From assembly GCF_014836885.1 (NCBI RefSeq), contig NZ_JACSPY010000003.1:124001-188000 (forward strand): a stretch of 64,000 bases of DNA, in the 5' to 3' direction. This stretch comes from Brevibacterium gallinarum (GTDB lineage: Bacteria; Actinomycetota; Actinomycetes; Actinomycetales; Brevibacteriaceae). The position numbers were made by a program, and so were the translations under genes. The notes beneath the pieces were generated by a model, which saw only the letters and a program-made list of their open reading frames with translations, made no database searches and had not been told where the DNA came from. Position 1 is the first letter of the stretch, and every line of letters begins with the position of its first letter. Positions 1-7,860 of this stretch are shown here, one piece after another.

Positions 1-1031
1 TCCCCTGGCGCGGTTTCGACGATATCGTCCTCGGCGGCATCATACTCGTCTTCGATCTCACCGACGATCTCCTCGACGATGTCCTCCATCGTGATGAGCC
101 CGGCGGTGCCGCCGTATTCGTCGACGGCCAGCGCGACGTGGTTGCTCGCCAGCTGCATCTCTCGCATCAGCTCATCGACCGGTTTGGTCTCGGGTACGAA
201 CACGACCGGCCGGCAGTGCTCGGACACCGGGGCCTCGGCGTCTTCGGGGTGCAGGTGCAGGCGGCGGGCGACGTCCTTGAGGTAGACCACTCCGCGCACG
301 TCGTCGAGGTCGTCGTCGATCACCGGCACGCGGCTGAAACCCGAGCGCAGGAATAGCGCCATCGCCTTGACCAGCGGCTCGTCGGAGTCGATGGCGACGA
401 TGTCGGTGCGCGGGACCATCACCTTGTACACGCGGGTGTCGGCGAGGTTGAACACCGATTCGATCATGTCGCGCTCTTCGTCTTCGATGACGTCGACAGC
501 CGAGGCGCGCTCGACGAGGTCGCGCAGCTGCCCTTCTGTCACGAACGGGCCGTCGCGGAAGACCTTGTCGGGGGTGAGCACATTGCCCAGCCACACGAGG
601 ATGCGCGCCACCGGTCCGAGTGCGCGGCGCAGCCCGGCGACCAGCCAGCTGGTCAGCAGGCTGACCTTCAGCGACCGGCGCCGGCCGATGGTCCGCGGGG
701 ACACGCCGGCGACGACGAAGACCGCGATCGAGGCGGTGATGACAGAGGCGAGGATGAGCTGCCAGCTGATGCCGAAGACGTGGTAGTAGCCGACGGCGAT
801 GAAGATCGTCGCAAGCGCCTCGAAGAACTGGCGGACGAAGGTCAGCACGTTGATGTGGGTGGGCAGGTCGGCCAGGATCGCAGCGGCGGTGCTGCCGCCG
901 CGGGTGCCATCCGCGGCGGCGTCGGAGATCTCGTGGTGGGAGACGTTAGAGATCGCGGCATCGGCTGCTGCCAGCACGGCGGCGAAGGCGATGCAGATGA
1001 GGCCGAGGAGCATGAAGGCGAGGATCGGCAC
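1..1031 (-). CDS. CorC/HlyC-family CNNM-CBS membrane protein, 3' end outside window
   Basis: Translation from a GTG at 1031, 5 nt after the ybeY stop, gives 343 residues without a stop before the window edge, so the C-terminus is missing. A hydrophobic N-terminal segment (about residues 1-25) and further membrane segments to about residue 130 fit a CNNM (DUF21) domain. Two CBS units follow, one around residues 208-260 (VMVPRTD) and one around 275-335 (DEYGGTAGLITMEDIVEEIVG). That order is typical of CorC/TlyC proteins, linked to Mg/Co efflux or homeostasis; the older hemolysin label is not a functional statement. The C-terminal transporter-associated domain would lie off the window. It is the last visible gene of the hrcA-dnaJ-rsmE-phoH-ybeY run and is probably co-transcribed with ybeY. 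Confidence 0.9.
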   Translation of the reverse strand, partial: MPILAFMLLGLICIAFAAVLAAADAAISNVSHHEISDAAADGTRGGSTAAAILADLPTHINVLTFVRQFFEALATIFIAVGYYHVFGISWQLILASVITASIAVFVVAGVSPRTIGRRRSLKVSLLTSWLVAGLRRALGPVARILVWLGNVLTPDKVFRDGPFVTEGQLRDLVERASAVDVIEDEERDMIESVFNLADTRVYKVMVPRTDIVAIDSDEPLVKAMALFLRSGFSRVPVIDDDLDDVRGVVYLKDVARRLHLHPEDAEAPVSEHCRPVVFVPETKPVDELMREMQLASNHVALAVDEYGGTAGLITMEDIVEEIVGEIEDEYDAAEDDIVETAPG

Positions 1032-1036
1032 GGTGC

Positions 1037-1516
1037 TCAGTCCTCAGTCGGCTCGGGGATCGTCGTGCGGCCGGGCTCGCGCTCGGCGAACCACGTCAGC
1101 AGCAGGTGGCGCTGCAGGCCGAACATCTCTTCCTTCTCCTCGGGCTCGTGGTGGTCGTAGCCCATGAGGTGGAGCAGGCCGTGGGCGGTGAGCAGCAGGA
1201 TCTCGTCGCTGAGCGAATGTCCGGCGGCTGCGGCCTGCTCGGCGGCCACGCTGGGGCAGATGACGATGTCGCCGAGCATCCCGGCTTCGTCCTGGCCGGG
1301 TTTGAGTTCATCCATCGGGAAGGACATGACGTCAGTCGGGCCGTCGAGGTTCATCCAGCGCAGATGCAGCTCGGTCATCGCCGCCTCGTCGATGAACCGG
1401 ATGAACACCTCGGCTGCGGGGTTGATGTGCATGCGCTCGAGCACGTGCTCGGCCAGCGCAACGACTTCCGGCAGGTCGATGTCGGCTGGGGTCTCGTTGC
1501 CGATGTCGATGGCCAT
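1037..1516 (-). CDS. ybeY: Endoribonuclease YbeY (rRNA maturation factor)
   Basis: 159 residues, the usual length. The UPF0054 signature HGLLHLMGYDHHEPEE is intact, with zinc-binding histidines H112, H116 and H122. YbeY is a metal-dependent single-strand endoribonuclease involved in 16S rRNA 3'-end maturation and ribosome quality control. The ATG at 1516 lies 1 nt after the phoH stop, with AAGGGA about 8 nt upstream inside the phoH 3' end, so translation is probably coupled. phoH-ybeY-corC is a very widely conserved arrangement, which supports the call. Confidence 0.97.
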   Translation of the reverse strand: MAIDIGNETPADIDLPEVVALAEHVLERMHINPAAEVFIRFIDEAAMTELHLRWMNLDGPTDVMSFPMDELKPGQDEAGMLGDIVICPSVAAEQAAAAGHSLSDEILLLTAHGLLHLMGYDHHEPEEKEEMFGLQRHLLLTWFAEREPGRTTIPEPTED

Positions 1517-1517
1517 C

Positions 1518-2603
1518 TCAGCGTCCCTTCTGGCTCGCGGGGCCGGATTCGCGCCCGGACCACAGGTCGTAGGCGTCGACGATCGCGGAGACGAGGTCGT
1601 GACGGACGACGTCCTTGCTCGTCAGGCGGCAGAACTGGATGTCGTCGACGTGGCCGAGGATGTCCTGGGCGAGCACGAGCCCGCTGCGTGCGGCTCCGGG
1701 CAGGTCGACCTGGCTGGTGTCGCCGGTGACGACCATCCGGGAGCCGAAGCCCAGCCGGGTGAGGAACATCTTCATCTGCTCGAATGTCGTGTTCTGCGCT
1801 TCGTCGAGGATGATGAAGGAGTCGTTGAGCGTGCGGCCGCGCATATAGGCCAGCGGGGCGACCTCGATGGTGCCGGAGTCGAGCAGCATCTTGATCCGGT
1901 CGGGTTCGATCATGTCGTGCAGCGCGTCGTAGAGCGGGCGCACATAGGGGTCGATCTTCTCGTCGAGGGTGCCGGGCAGGAACCCGAGGTTCTCCCCTGC
2001 TTCGACGGCCGGGCGGGTGAGGATGATGCGCGAGACGGCCTTGTTCTGCAGCGCGTTGACTGCCATCGCCATCGCCAGGTAGGTCTTGCCCGTGCCGGCC
2101 GGGCCGAGCCCGAAGGTGATGGTGTGCGAGCGGATCGCGGCGACGTACTGGTGCTGGCCGTAGGTCTTGGGGCGTACGGTGCGTCCGCGGGAGGACAGGA
2201 TGTTCTCGCTCAGCACGCGGGCCGGGCTGCCGGCTTCCGGCTCCATCGTGTGCACCCGGCGCACCGCATCGGGTTCGATGATGTGACCGGCGGCTGCGAG
2301 CGCCTTGAGCTCGCCGATCGTCGTCACAAGCGAGCCGACGGCTGCTTCGGGGCCTGAGAGCGTCATCTCGTGCTGCCGGCAGTGGATGTCGACGTCGGGG
2401 GCGAGTTCCTCAAGGGTGCGCAGATTCACCTCGGCGGGCCCGAACAGGGCGACCGGGTCGATGTTCTCCGGAATCGTCAGGTGGACGCGGGTGTGCGCTG
2501 TCGCGGCCTCGCGCGTGTCTTCGGGTGCCGGTGTGTTCTGGGGCTCCAGCTCAGGTCCTCTTCTCAGGTTGTGTGCGGGGTGGTCTGGCGTGCGGCGTCT
2601 CAT
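1518..2603 (-). CDS. phoH: PhoH-family ATPase
   Basis: 361 residues from the ATG at 2603. A KH-like N-terminal region precedes the ATPase core, with Walker A GPAGTGKT at about 167-174 and Walker B FIILDEAQN at about 263-271. PhoH-like proteins are cytoplasmic ATPases associated with YbeY and RNA metabolism; the exact activity is unsettled. The start is not certain. The ATG at 2603 has only a weak ribosome-binding site, whereas AGAAGAGGA lies just before an in-frame CTG about 18 codons downstream, and the intervening residues (RRRTPDHPAHN) look unconserved. The gene follows rsmE by 38 nt and precedes ybeY by 1 nt. Confidence 0.94.
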   Translation of the reverse strand: MRRRTPDHPAHNLRRGPELEPQNTPAPEDTREAATAHTRVHLTIPENIDPVALFGPAEVNLRTLEELAPDVDIHCRQHEMTLSGPEAAVGSLVTTIGELKALAAAGHIIEPDAVRRVHTMEPEAGSPARVLSENILSSRGRTVRPKTYGQHQYVAAIRSHTITFGLGPAGTGKTYLAMAMAVNALQNKAVSRIILTRPAVEAGENLGFLPGTLDEKIDPYVRPLYDALHDMIEPDRIKMLLDSGTIEVAPLAYMRGRTLNDSFIILDEAQNTTFEQMKMFLTRLGFGSRMVVTGDTSQVDLPGAARSGLVLAQDILGHVDDIQFCRLTSKDVVRHDLVSAIVDAYDLWSGRESGPASQKGR

Positions 2604-2641
2604 GGGCAACTCTAGCGCGTCGGTGCCCGGCCCGCCTGGCC

Positions 2642-3409
2642 TCACCAGCGGCCGAGGGCTGCCTGGCAGAGTCCGAGGGCGACCGGCCCGGCGGTCGAGG
2701 CGCGCAGCACGCTGGCACCGAGCACCGCCGTCTGTGCGCCGGCTGCGGTGAGTGCGCTGATCTCGGCTTCGGAGATCCCGCCCTCGGGTCCGACGACGAG
2801 CACGATCCGTTCGATGCCGTTCGGTGCCGCTGCCAGGCGGTCGGCCAGCGTGCGCAGCTGCGCGGTCAGCGGCTGGCTGGCGTCTTCGTGCAGCACGAAG
2901 ACGGCATCGGAGTCCGTGAATGCGCGCGCCAGTCCGCTGCCGCGGACGAGATCGCCGATGGCGGGGACGAAGGCGCGGCGGGACTGTTCGGCAGCCGCCG
3001 CCGAGGTGTGGCGCCATTTGGCGATCGATTTGCCGGCTTTGGCCGCCGGCCATCGGACGATCGAGCGCTGCGCCTCCCACGGGATGACGGCATCGACGCC
3101 GACCTCCACGGCCGCTTCGACGGCGGCGAGGTCGCGGCCGGATTTCGCCAGGGCCTGGACGAGCACGAGCTGCGGCGACGCCGGGTCTTCGACGGTGACG
3201 TCGCTGATCGCCACGCGCAGCCCGTCGCGGGCGGCGGAGGTGATGCTGCCGGTGATGCGCAGACCGGCACCGTCGCTGAGCTGCAGCTCGTCGCCTGGCT
3301 GCATCCGGCGGACGGTGACGACATGATGGGCCACCGCCGCGGGTGCGGTGAGCTCACCGTGCTCGCCGGGGTGGGTGATGTCCGGGTCGATGAAGACCGG
3401 CAGGGTCAT
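2642..3409 (-). CDS. rsmE: 16S rRNA (uracil1498-N3)-methyltransferase
   Basis: 255 residues. The C-terminal SPOUT knot is recognisable from [13 protein letters not shown] and [17 protein letters not shown], which form the SAM-binding trefoil loop typical of RsmE. The N-terminal PUA-like domain starts at VFIDPDI. The enzyme methylates N3 of U1498 in helix 44 of 16S rRNA using SAM. The ATG overlaps the dnaJ stop by 4 nt (ATGA), showing translational coupling. Linkage of dnaJ with rsmE is standard in actinobacteria and firmicutes. Confidence 0.96.
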   Translation of the reverse strand: MTLPVFIDPDITHPGEHGELTAPAAVAHHVVTVRRMQPGDELQLSDGAGLRITGSITSAARDGLRVAISDVTVEDPASPQLVLVQALAKSGRDLAAVEAAVEVGVDAVIPWEAQRSIVRWPAAKAGKSIAKWRHTSAAAAEQSRRAFVPAIGDLVRGSGLARAFTDSDAVFVLHEDASQPLTAQLRTLADRLAAAPNGIERIVLVVGPEGGISEAEISALTAAGAQTAVLGASVLRASTAGPVALGLCQAALGRW

Positions 3410-4524
3410 CGCCCGGCGAACCTCTCGCGGAACCGGCGGAAGGCGCTGCGTTCGTCGGCCTTGCCGACGGTGGCCTCCGGCTGGGTCTCATTGCGCAGCC
3501 GGGCGAGCTCTTCGAGCAGCTCGGTCTGCTTGGCGTCGAGCTTCTTCGGGGTGGCGACGTTGATCGTGATGATGAGATCGCCGCGGCTCTGGTGGCGCAG
3601 CCGCTTGGCGCCGAGGCCGGCGAGCTTCTGGGTGGTGCCCGACTGGGTGCCGGCGGGGATCTCGATGTCCTGAGTGCCGTCGAAGGTGTCGAGCGTGACA
3701 CTCGCTCCGAGGGCGGCGGCGGTCATCGGCACCTCGATGGTGCAGCGCAGATTGTCGCCGTCGCGTTCGAAGGAGGCGTGCTCGCGGACGGTGACCTCGA
3801 TGAACAGGTCACCGGGAGGCCCTCCGCCGGGTCCGACCTCGCCGCGGCCGGCGAGCTGGATCCGGGTGCCGGTCGACACCCCGGCCGGGATCCGGAAGCT
3901 CAGCGTGCGTTCGACGCGCACGCGTCCGTCGCCGTGGCAGGAGGTGCACGGGTCGGTGATGCGGGTGCCGTAGCCACCGCAGTTGTTGCAGGTCTGGTTC
4001 GTCACCATCTGCCCGAGCAGGGTGCGGGTCATCTGCTGCACCGAGCCGGTGCCGTGGCACAGCGAGCAGGTCTCGACCGAGGTGCCGGGCCGGCTGCCCT
4101 CACCCTGGCAGGTCTCGCACACCTCGGCGGTGGCGATGTCGATCTCCTCGGTGCCGCCGAAGGCCGCGGTCTGAAGGTCGATCTCGATGCTGATGAGCGC
4201 GTCCTTGCCGCGGCGCTTGCGCGAGGCCGGCTGCTGGGGCGAACCGCCCATGCCGCCGCCGAAGAACGTCTCGAACAGGTCGGAGAACCCGCCGAAGTTC
4301 GCCCCGCCGAAGCCCTGACCGTACTCTGAGCCGCCCATGTCGTAGTTGCGGCGCTTCTCCGGATCCGACAGCACCTCATAGGCGACTGCGACCTGCTTGA
4401 ACTCGTCCTCGCGGCCGGGATTGACGTCGGGATGGAGCTCGCGCGCCAGCTTGCGGTAGGCCTTCTTGATGTCGGCCGTCGAGGCGTCCTTCGGCACGCC
4501 GAGCGTTTCATAGTGGTTGGTCAC
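3406..4524 (-). CDS. dnaJ: Chaperone protein DnaJ
   Basis: 372 residues, GTG start with AAAGGA 7 nt upstream. The J domain (about 1-70) has HPD at 31-33, which stimulates DnaK ATPase. A Gly/Phe-rich linker ([16 protein letters not shown]) follows, then the zinc domain with four CxxCxGxG repeats ([32 protein letters not shown]) and the C-terminal substrate-binding domains. Its position directly after hrcA suggests this is the hrcA-linked DnaJ (DnaJ2 of actinobacteria) rather than the copy in the dnaK-grpE operon. The 54-nt gap to hrcA has no terminator, so CIRCE control of hrcA should extend to it. Confidence 0.97.
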   Translation of the reverse strand: MTNHYETLGVPKDASTADIKKAYRKLARELHPDVNPGREDEFKQVAVAYEVLSDPEKRRNYDMGGSEYGQGFGGANFGGFSDLFETFFGGGMGGSPQQPASRKRRGKDALISIEIDLQTAAFGGTEEIDIATAEVCETCQGEGSRPGTSVETCSLCHGTGSVQQMTRTLLGQMVTNQTCNNCGGYGTRITDPCTSCHGDGRVRVERTLSFRIPAGVSTGTRIQLAGRGEVGPGGGPPGDLFIEVTVREHASFERDGDNLRCTIEVPMTAAALGASVTLDTFDGTQDIEIPAGTQSGTTQKLAGLGAKRLRHQSRGDLIITINVATPKKLDAKQTELLEELARLRNETQPEATVGKADERSAFRRFRERFAGR

Positions 4525-4578
4525 GTTCGTCCTTTGATCGGTTGAGGCGATTCGCGGGTCGGTTGTCTGGTGGTCCGG

Positions 4579-5589
4579 TCAGTCGTTGAGGATGACCGAG
4601 ACGTACTTCGCCACAGCTCGCACTGCGGCCATCGTCGTCGGGTAGTCCATGCGGGTCGGGCCGAGCACCGCCAGGCTGGCCGCGGAGTCCTGCGCCCCGT
4701 AGCTGGTGGCCACGACCGAGGTCGACGAGAAGGACTCGACGGTGTTCTCACTGCCGATGCGCACGCTGACCTCGTCGGTCTCCGCGGCGATCGAGGTGAG
4801 CAGCTTGAGCAGCACGACCTGTTCTTCGAAGGCTTCGAGCAGCGGGCCGATGTGGGCGCCGAGCTCACGGGCCGAGCGGGCGAGGTTGGCGGTGCCGGCC
4901 ATCACGAGCCGGTCCTGGCGGCCGACCTGGCTGAGGCTGGTCAGGGCGGTGGCCACGGCGCGGGCGGCATGCTGATGCTCCGGTGGAACCTCGATGCGCT
5001 CACAGGCCTGCTTGACGGCGTCCATCCGCACGTTGTGCACAGCGGCGCTGATCCGGTCACGGAGGCTGGCGACCTCCTCGTCGGTCAGTTCGCTGCCGGC
5101 GTCGATGAGGCGCTGTTCGACCTGCCCAGCGTCGCTGATGAGCACGACGAGCAGCCGGTGGGAGGCGATCGAGACGAGCTCGACGTGGCGCACCCGGGTC
5201 TGCCGGGCGATCGGGTACTGCACGACGGCGACCTGCTGGGTCAGGCCGGCCAGCAGCCTGACGGTGCGCTCGAGCATCTCGTCGATGTCGAGGGGCTCTT
5301 CGAGGATCCGGGCGATCGCCCGCTTCTCGGCTGCCGAAAGCGGCTTGACCTCGTCGATCCGGTCGACGAAGCGCCGGTAGCCCTTGTCGGTGGGCACCCG
5401 CCCGGCCGAGGTGTGGGGCTGAGCGATGAGGCCTTCGCTTTCGAGCGCAGCCATGTCGTTGCGGATGGTCGCTGAGGACACACCGAGCTGGTGGCGTTCG
5501 ACGAGCGCCTTCGAACCGACCGGCTCGTTGGTCGCGACATAGTCTTCGACGATGGCGCGCAGCACGCGCGTCCGGCGATCATCGTTCAC
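4579..5589 (-). CDS. hrcA: Heat-inducible transcription repressor HrcA
   Basis: 336 residues, typical length. The N-terminal winged helix (about residues 1-75; VGSKALVERHQLGVSSATIRNDMAALESEGLI) binds DNA and the rest forms the GAF-like dimerisation domain. HrcA binds CIRCE elements and represses chaperone genes, with activity maintained by GroEL. The GTG at 5589 is preceded by GGAGGAGGT with 9-nt spacing. A CIRCE element sits 58 nt upstream of the start, so the gene is very probably autoregulated. Confidence 0.97.
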   Translation of the reverse strand: MNDDRRTRVLRAIVEDYVATNEPVGSKALVERHQLGVSSATIRNDMAALESEGLIAQPHTSAGRVPTDKGYRRFVDRIDEVKPLSAAEKRAIARILEEPLDIDEMLERTVRLLAGLTQQVAVVQYPIARQTRVRHVELVSIASHRLLVVLISDAGQVEQRLIDAGSELTDEEVASLRDRISAAVHNVRMDAVKQACERIEVPPEHQHAARAVATALTSLSQVGRQDRLVMAGTANLARSARELGAHIGPLLEAFEEQVVLLKLLTSIAAETDEVSVRIGSENTVESFSSTSVVATSYGAQDSAASLAVLGPTRMDYPTTMAAVRAVAKYVSVILND

Positions 5590-5646
5590 GTGGCCTCGAC
5601 CTCCTCCTCACTCGTGTCCGGCCCACACGCCCGCACCCACGCGAGC

Positions 5647-5671
5647 TGGCACTCAGTCAATGCGAGTGCCA
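5647..5671. promoter_or_regulatory. CIRCE operator (HrcA-binding inverted repeat)
   Basis: TGGCACTC, 9-nt spacer, GAGTGCCA: a perfect 8-bp inverted repeat matching the CIRCE consensus (TTAGCACTC-N9-GAGTGCTAA) except at the outer bases. It lies upstream of hrcA and starts at the predicted transcription start of that promoter, the classical location for HrcA repression. Confidence 0.93.
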
Positions 5672-5675
5672 ATCA

Positions 5676-5681
5676 AGTGTA
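5676..5681 (-). promoter_or_regulatory. Predicted -10 box of the hrcA-dnaJ operon
   Basis: TACACT on the minus strand, immediately upstream of CIRCE, placing +1 at about 5669 inside the left arm of the operator. No convincing -35 hexamer was seen. The leader would be about 80 nt. Confidence 0.55.
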
Positions 5682-5730
5682 CGCCTCGCCGATGGTCAGC
5701 CCAAACAGGGCCACACCGAACAGGCGCACG

Positions 5731-5736
5731 TACCCT
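5731..5736 (+). promoter_or_regulatory. Predicted -10 box, leaderless promoter of the DUF3097 gene
   Basis: TACCCT ends 6 nt before the GTG at 5743, which places the transcription start on or next to the start codon. No Shine-Dalgarno sequence is present, which supports a leaderless mRNA. Confidence 0.6.
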
Positions 5737-5742
5737 TGTCAT

Positions 5743-6621
5743 GTGACTTTCTACGATCCCTACGGAGCCGATGTGCTCGCCGGCTCCTCCCCGCGCGCCC
5801 ACCGCCGACCACGCTCCGCTGAGGTGCCCGCCCAGCGCGGGCTTGTCGTCGAGGACGTCGAGACCGGATATGTCGGGGCGATCACCGGGCTGGAGAAGAC
5901 CACCGCCGGCTACGTCATGCGTCTGGAGGACCGCCACGGACGCACCCGGCTCGCCCCCTTGGGCCCGGGATACTGGGTCGACGGCAGACCGGTGACGATC
6001 ACCCGCCCGCAGGCCAGCCGCCCGGCCGCCCCGGCGCGCACCGCCTCGGGCTCGGTGGCCCGGTCCGGCCAGCTGGCACGGGTCGCCCGCGGCTCCCGCA
6101 TCTGGGTCGAAGGCAAGCACGACGCTGAGCTGGTGGAGAAGATCTGGGGCGATGACCTGCGCGGTGAGGGTGTCGTCGTCGAACCGCTCGGCGGTCTCGA
6201 TCTGCTGGCCGACAAGCTCGCCGAATTCGGACCCGACCGGCGGCATCGCGTCGGGGTGCTCGCCGATCACCTCGTCACCGGCACCAAGGAATCCCGCATC
6301 GCTGCGGCGGTGCTTGCCGATGCGCGCTTCGCCGGGGTCGTGCACATCATCGGCCACCCCTATATCGACATCTGGCAGGCAGTGAAGCCGGCCGCTGTCG
6401 GGATTCGGGCGTGGCCCCAGGTCCCGCGCGGTGAGGACTTCAAGGTCGGGACGCTGCGACGGCTCGGCTGGCCGGCCCGAGATCAGCGCGACATCGCCCT
6501 GGGCTGGCAGCGGATTCTGCGCTCGGTGACGACGATCGCCGACGTCGAACCGACCCTGTCGGGCCGGGTTGAGGAGCTCATCGACTTCGTCACCGTCGAC
6601 CACCTCTACGGGCAGGTGTGA
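5743..6621 (+). CDS. DUF3097 domain-containing protein
   Basis: 292 residues from the GTG at 5743 (TFYDPYGADVLAG). The sequence matches my recollection of the actinobacterial DUF3097 family: an N-terminal segment, a small beta domain (LVVEDVETGYVGAITGLEKT) and a long C-terminal domain beginning at RIWVEGKHDAELVEKIWG that resembles a TOPRIM-like fold (EGKHDAE). The biochemical function is unknown. It is divergent from hrcA across a 153-nt region holding both promoters. Start choice rests on the leaderless-type -10 and the conserved beginning; upstream in-frame sequence lies over the CIRCE region and is not coding. Confidence 0.85.
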   Translation: MTFYDPYGADVLAGSSPRAHRRPRSAEVPAQRGLVVEDVETGYVGAITGLEKTTAGYVMRLEDRHGRTRLAPLGPGYWVDGRPVTITRPQASRPAAPARTASGSVARSGQLARVARGSRIWVEGKHDAELVEKIWGDDLRGEGVVVEPLGGLDLLADKLAEFGPDRRHRVGVLADHLVTGTKESRIAAAVLADARFAGVVHIIGHPYIDIWQAVKPAAVGIRAWPQVPRGEDFKVGTLRRLGWPARDQRDIALGWQRILRSVTTIADVEPTLSGRVEELIDFVTVDHLYGQV

Positions 6622-6759
6622 GCGAGCACGGCACCTATGTCAGACTGTTGCCGCATCCGCGCGCCGTATCCGTGTGGCAGGACTGCATCATCGTGCTGTG
6701 ACGGCACGCGCGCACCTCGACTACCGTAGAGCGCAGAACACTTCTCTGAAAGGACAGCC

Positions 6760-7464
6760 ATGAGCTCCAAATACAATCCCCAAGGCGGCTACGGCTCGCA
6801 GCCCAGCGGTCAGCCCGGATACGGATCGCAGCCCACAGGCCAGCCAGGGTACGGCTCCCAGCCAGCAGGCCAGCCCGGATACGGCTCCCAGCCGGGACCC
6901 GGTTCGCAGCCGGGCGGTTATCAGCAGCCTGGTGGCTACGGCGCCCAGGCGGGTGCCTACGGTCAGCCCGGTGCTTACGGTCAGCCGGGTCCTCAGCAGC
7001 AGCGGCCGACGGCCCCGAACGGCCAGCCGATCGGCGGTTCGACCCTGGCCGGCGTACCGCTGCGCGGCCCCCACCCGGAAGGCGCCTACCAGCAGGGTTC
7101 GGCAGGCTACTGGCATGCCGATGCGGAGGAGCGCCAGATGGCGATGTGGAACGCTGTCGGCTCGCTGCTCATCGGCTTCATCATGCCGCTCATCCTGTTC
7201 CTCGTCTACAAGGACCGCAGCGCCTTCATCCGCGACCACGCCCGGCAGCTGCTCAACGCCAGCCTGTCGTACATGATCTACATGATCGGTCTGTCGATCG
7301 TCTTCACGATCATCACGATTGTGACGCTGGGCTTCGGCGCAATCATCTTCGGCCTGCTCTTCGTCCCGTCGATCGCGCTCCTGGTCTTCGAGATCATCGC
7401 CGCGGTGCGTGGCAGCAACGGTGAGGGCTACCGCATCCCGCTCACCATCGACATGGTCAAGTGA
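6760..7464 (+). CDS. DUF4870 domain-containing membrane protein with Gly/Tyr/Gln/Pro-rich N-terminus
   Basis: 234 residues. About the first 110 are low-complexity, with three perfectly phased GYGSQPxGQP decapeptides followed by QPGAYGQ-type repeats, probably disordered and cytoplasmic. The C-terminal half has three hydrophobic segments (around 133-152, 171-190 and 190-215) and the DUF4870 pattern, including FIRDHARQLLNASLSYMIY near the first helix. The role is unknown. The ATG follows GAAAGGA at about 6 nt, and a TACCGT at 6722-6727 is a possible -10. It stands alone and ends in a good hairpin. Confidence 0.85.
   Translation: MSSKYNPQGGYGSQPSGQPGYGSQPTGQPGYGSQPAGQPGYGSQPGPGSQPGGYQQPGGYGAQAGAYGQPGAYGQPGPQQQRPTAPNGQPIGGSTLAGVPLRGPHPEGAYQQGSAGYWHADAEERQMAMWNAVGSLLIGFIMPLILFLVYKDRSAFIRDHARQLLNASLSYMIYMIGLSIVFTIITIVTLGFGAIIFGLLFVPSIALLVFEIIAAVRGSNGEGYRIPLTIDMVK
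6787..6876 (+). repeat. Three 30-nt in-frame tandem repeats (GYGSQPxGQP)
   Basis: Residues 10-39 of the DUF4870 protein are three consecutive decapeptides differing only at position 7 (S, T, A). The DNA copies differ mainly at third codon positions, so the protein repeat appears maintained by selection rather than being a fresh duplication. Confidence 0.85.
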
Positions 7465-7484
7465 GCTGAGCTTCGTGCAGTGCT

Positions 7485-7511
7485 GAGGCCGGTCCCGCTG
7501 GGGCCGGCCTC
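7485..7511 (+). terminator. Rho-independent-type hairpin after the DUF4870 gene
   Basis: GAGGCCGG/CCGGCCTC arms extended by CCC/GGG with one bulged T, 11 bp in all, begin 20 nt after the stop codon. There is no clear T tract downstream, as is common for actinobacterial terminators. Confidence 0.65.
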
Positions 7512-7860
7512 TTCGCATCCCCGGCGGCTGCTGCAGCGGCAGTGTGCGCGCTCCAGTCCTGGCCGCCTGACCTCTACGGATGCGCGGTGGACGGCCGGAC
7601 ATCGCTACGTACCACAGGCAGACTCGTCGATGCAGTACTCGACGTGCACCACCGCCCTCACCACAGCCGCTGACCCCCGGCTAAATCCGACATGACGACG
7701 CGACAGACACCACTGACATGCCGAACCCATGCACATATTCTGAGCATCAACCCGCAGCCGTGTGCCTGCGGGTTGCGGCTCAGTGCGAACGCCCGCGGCG
7801 ACTCAGTGCGGACGCCCGCGGGGTCAAAGGTGAGGCCTGCGGCGGGTCAGAGGGGCGCCG
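7512..7860. other. Gene-free interval between convergent DUF4870 gene and hemW
   Basis: About 350 nt without a credible gene on either strand and no tRNA, SRP or tmRNA signature. It contains a second hairpin at 7749-7774 (AACCCGCAG/CTGCGGGTT, 9 bp, 8-nt loop), which could end hemW transcription although it is 87 nt beyond the hemW stop, and an imperfect tandem repeat at 7779-7824. Confidence 0.6.
7779..7824. repeat. Two adjacent imperfect 23-nt repeats
   Basis: The first 20 nt of each copy (7779-7798 and 7802-7821) differ at one base. They lie just downstream of the 3' end of hemW. No function is assigned. Confidence 0.7.

Noticed and set aside
6721..7602. Long open frame on the minus strand opposite the DUF4870 gene
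   Set aside because: It is an antisense shadow of repeat-rich high-G+C coding sequence, with Arg/Gly-rich translation and no family features.
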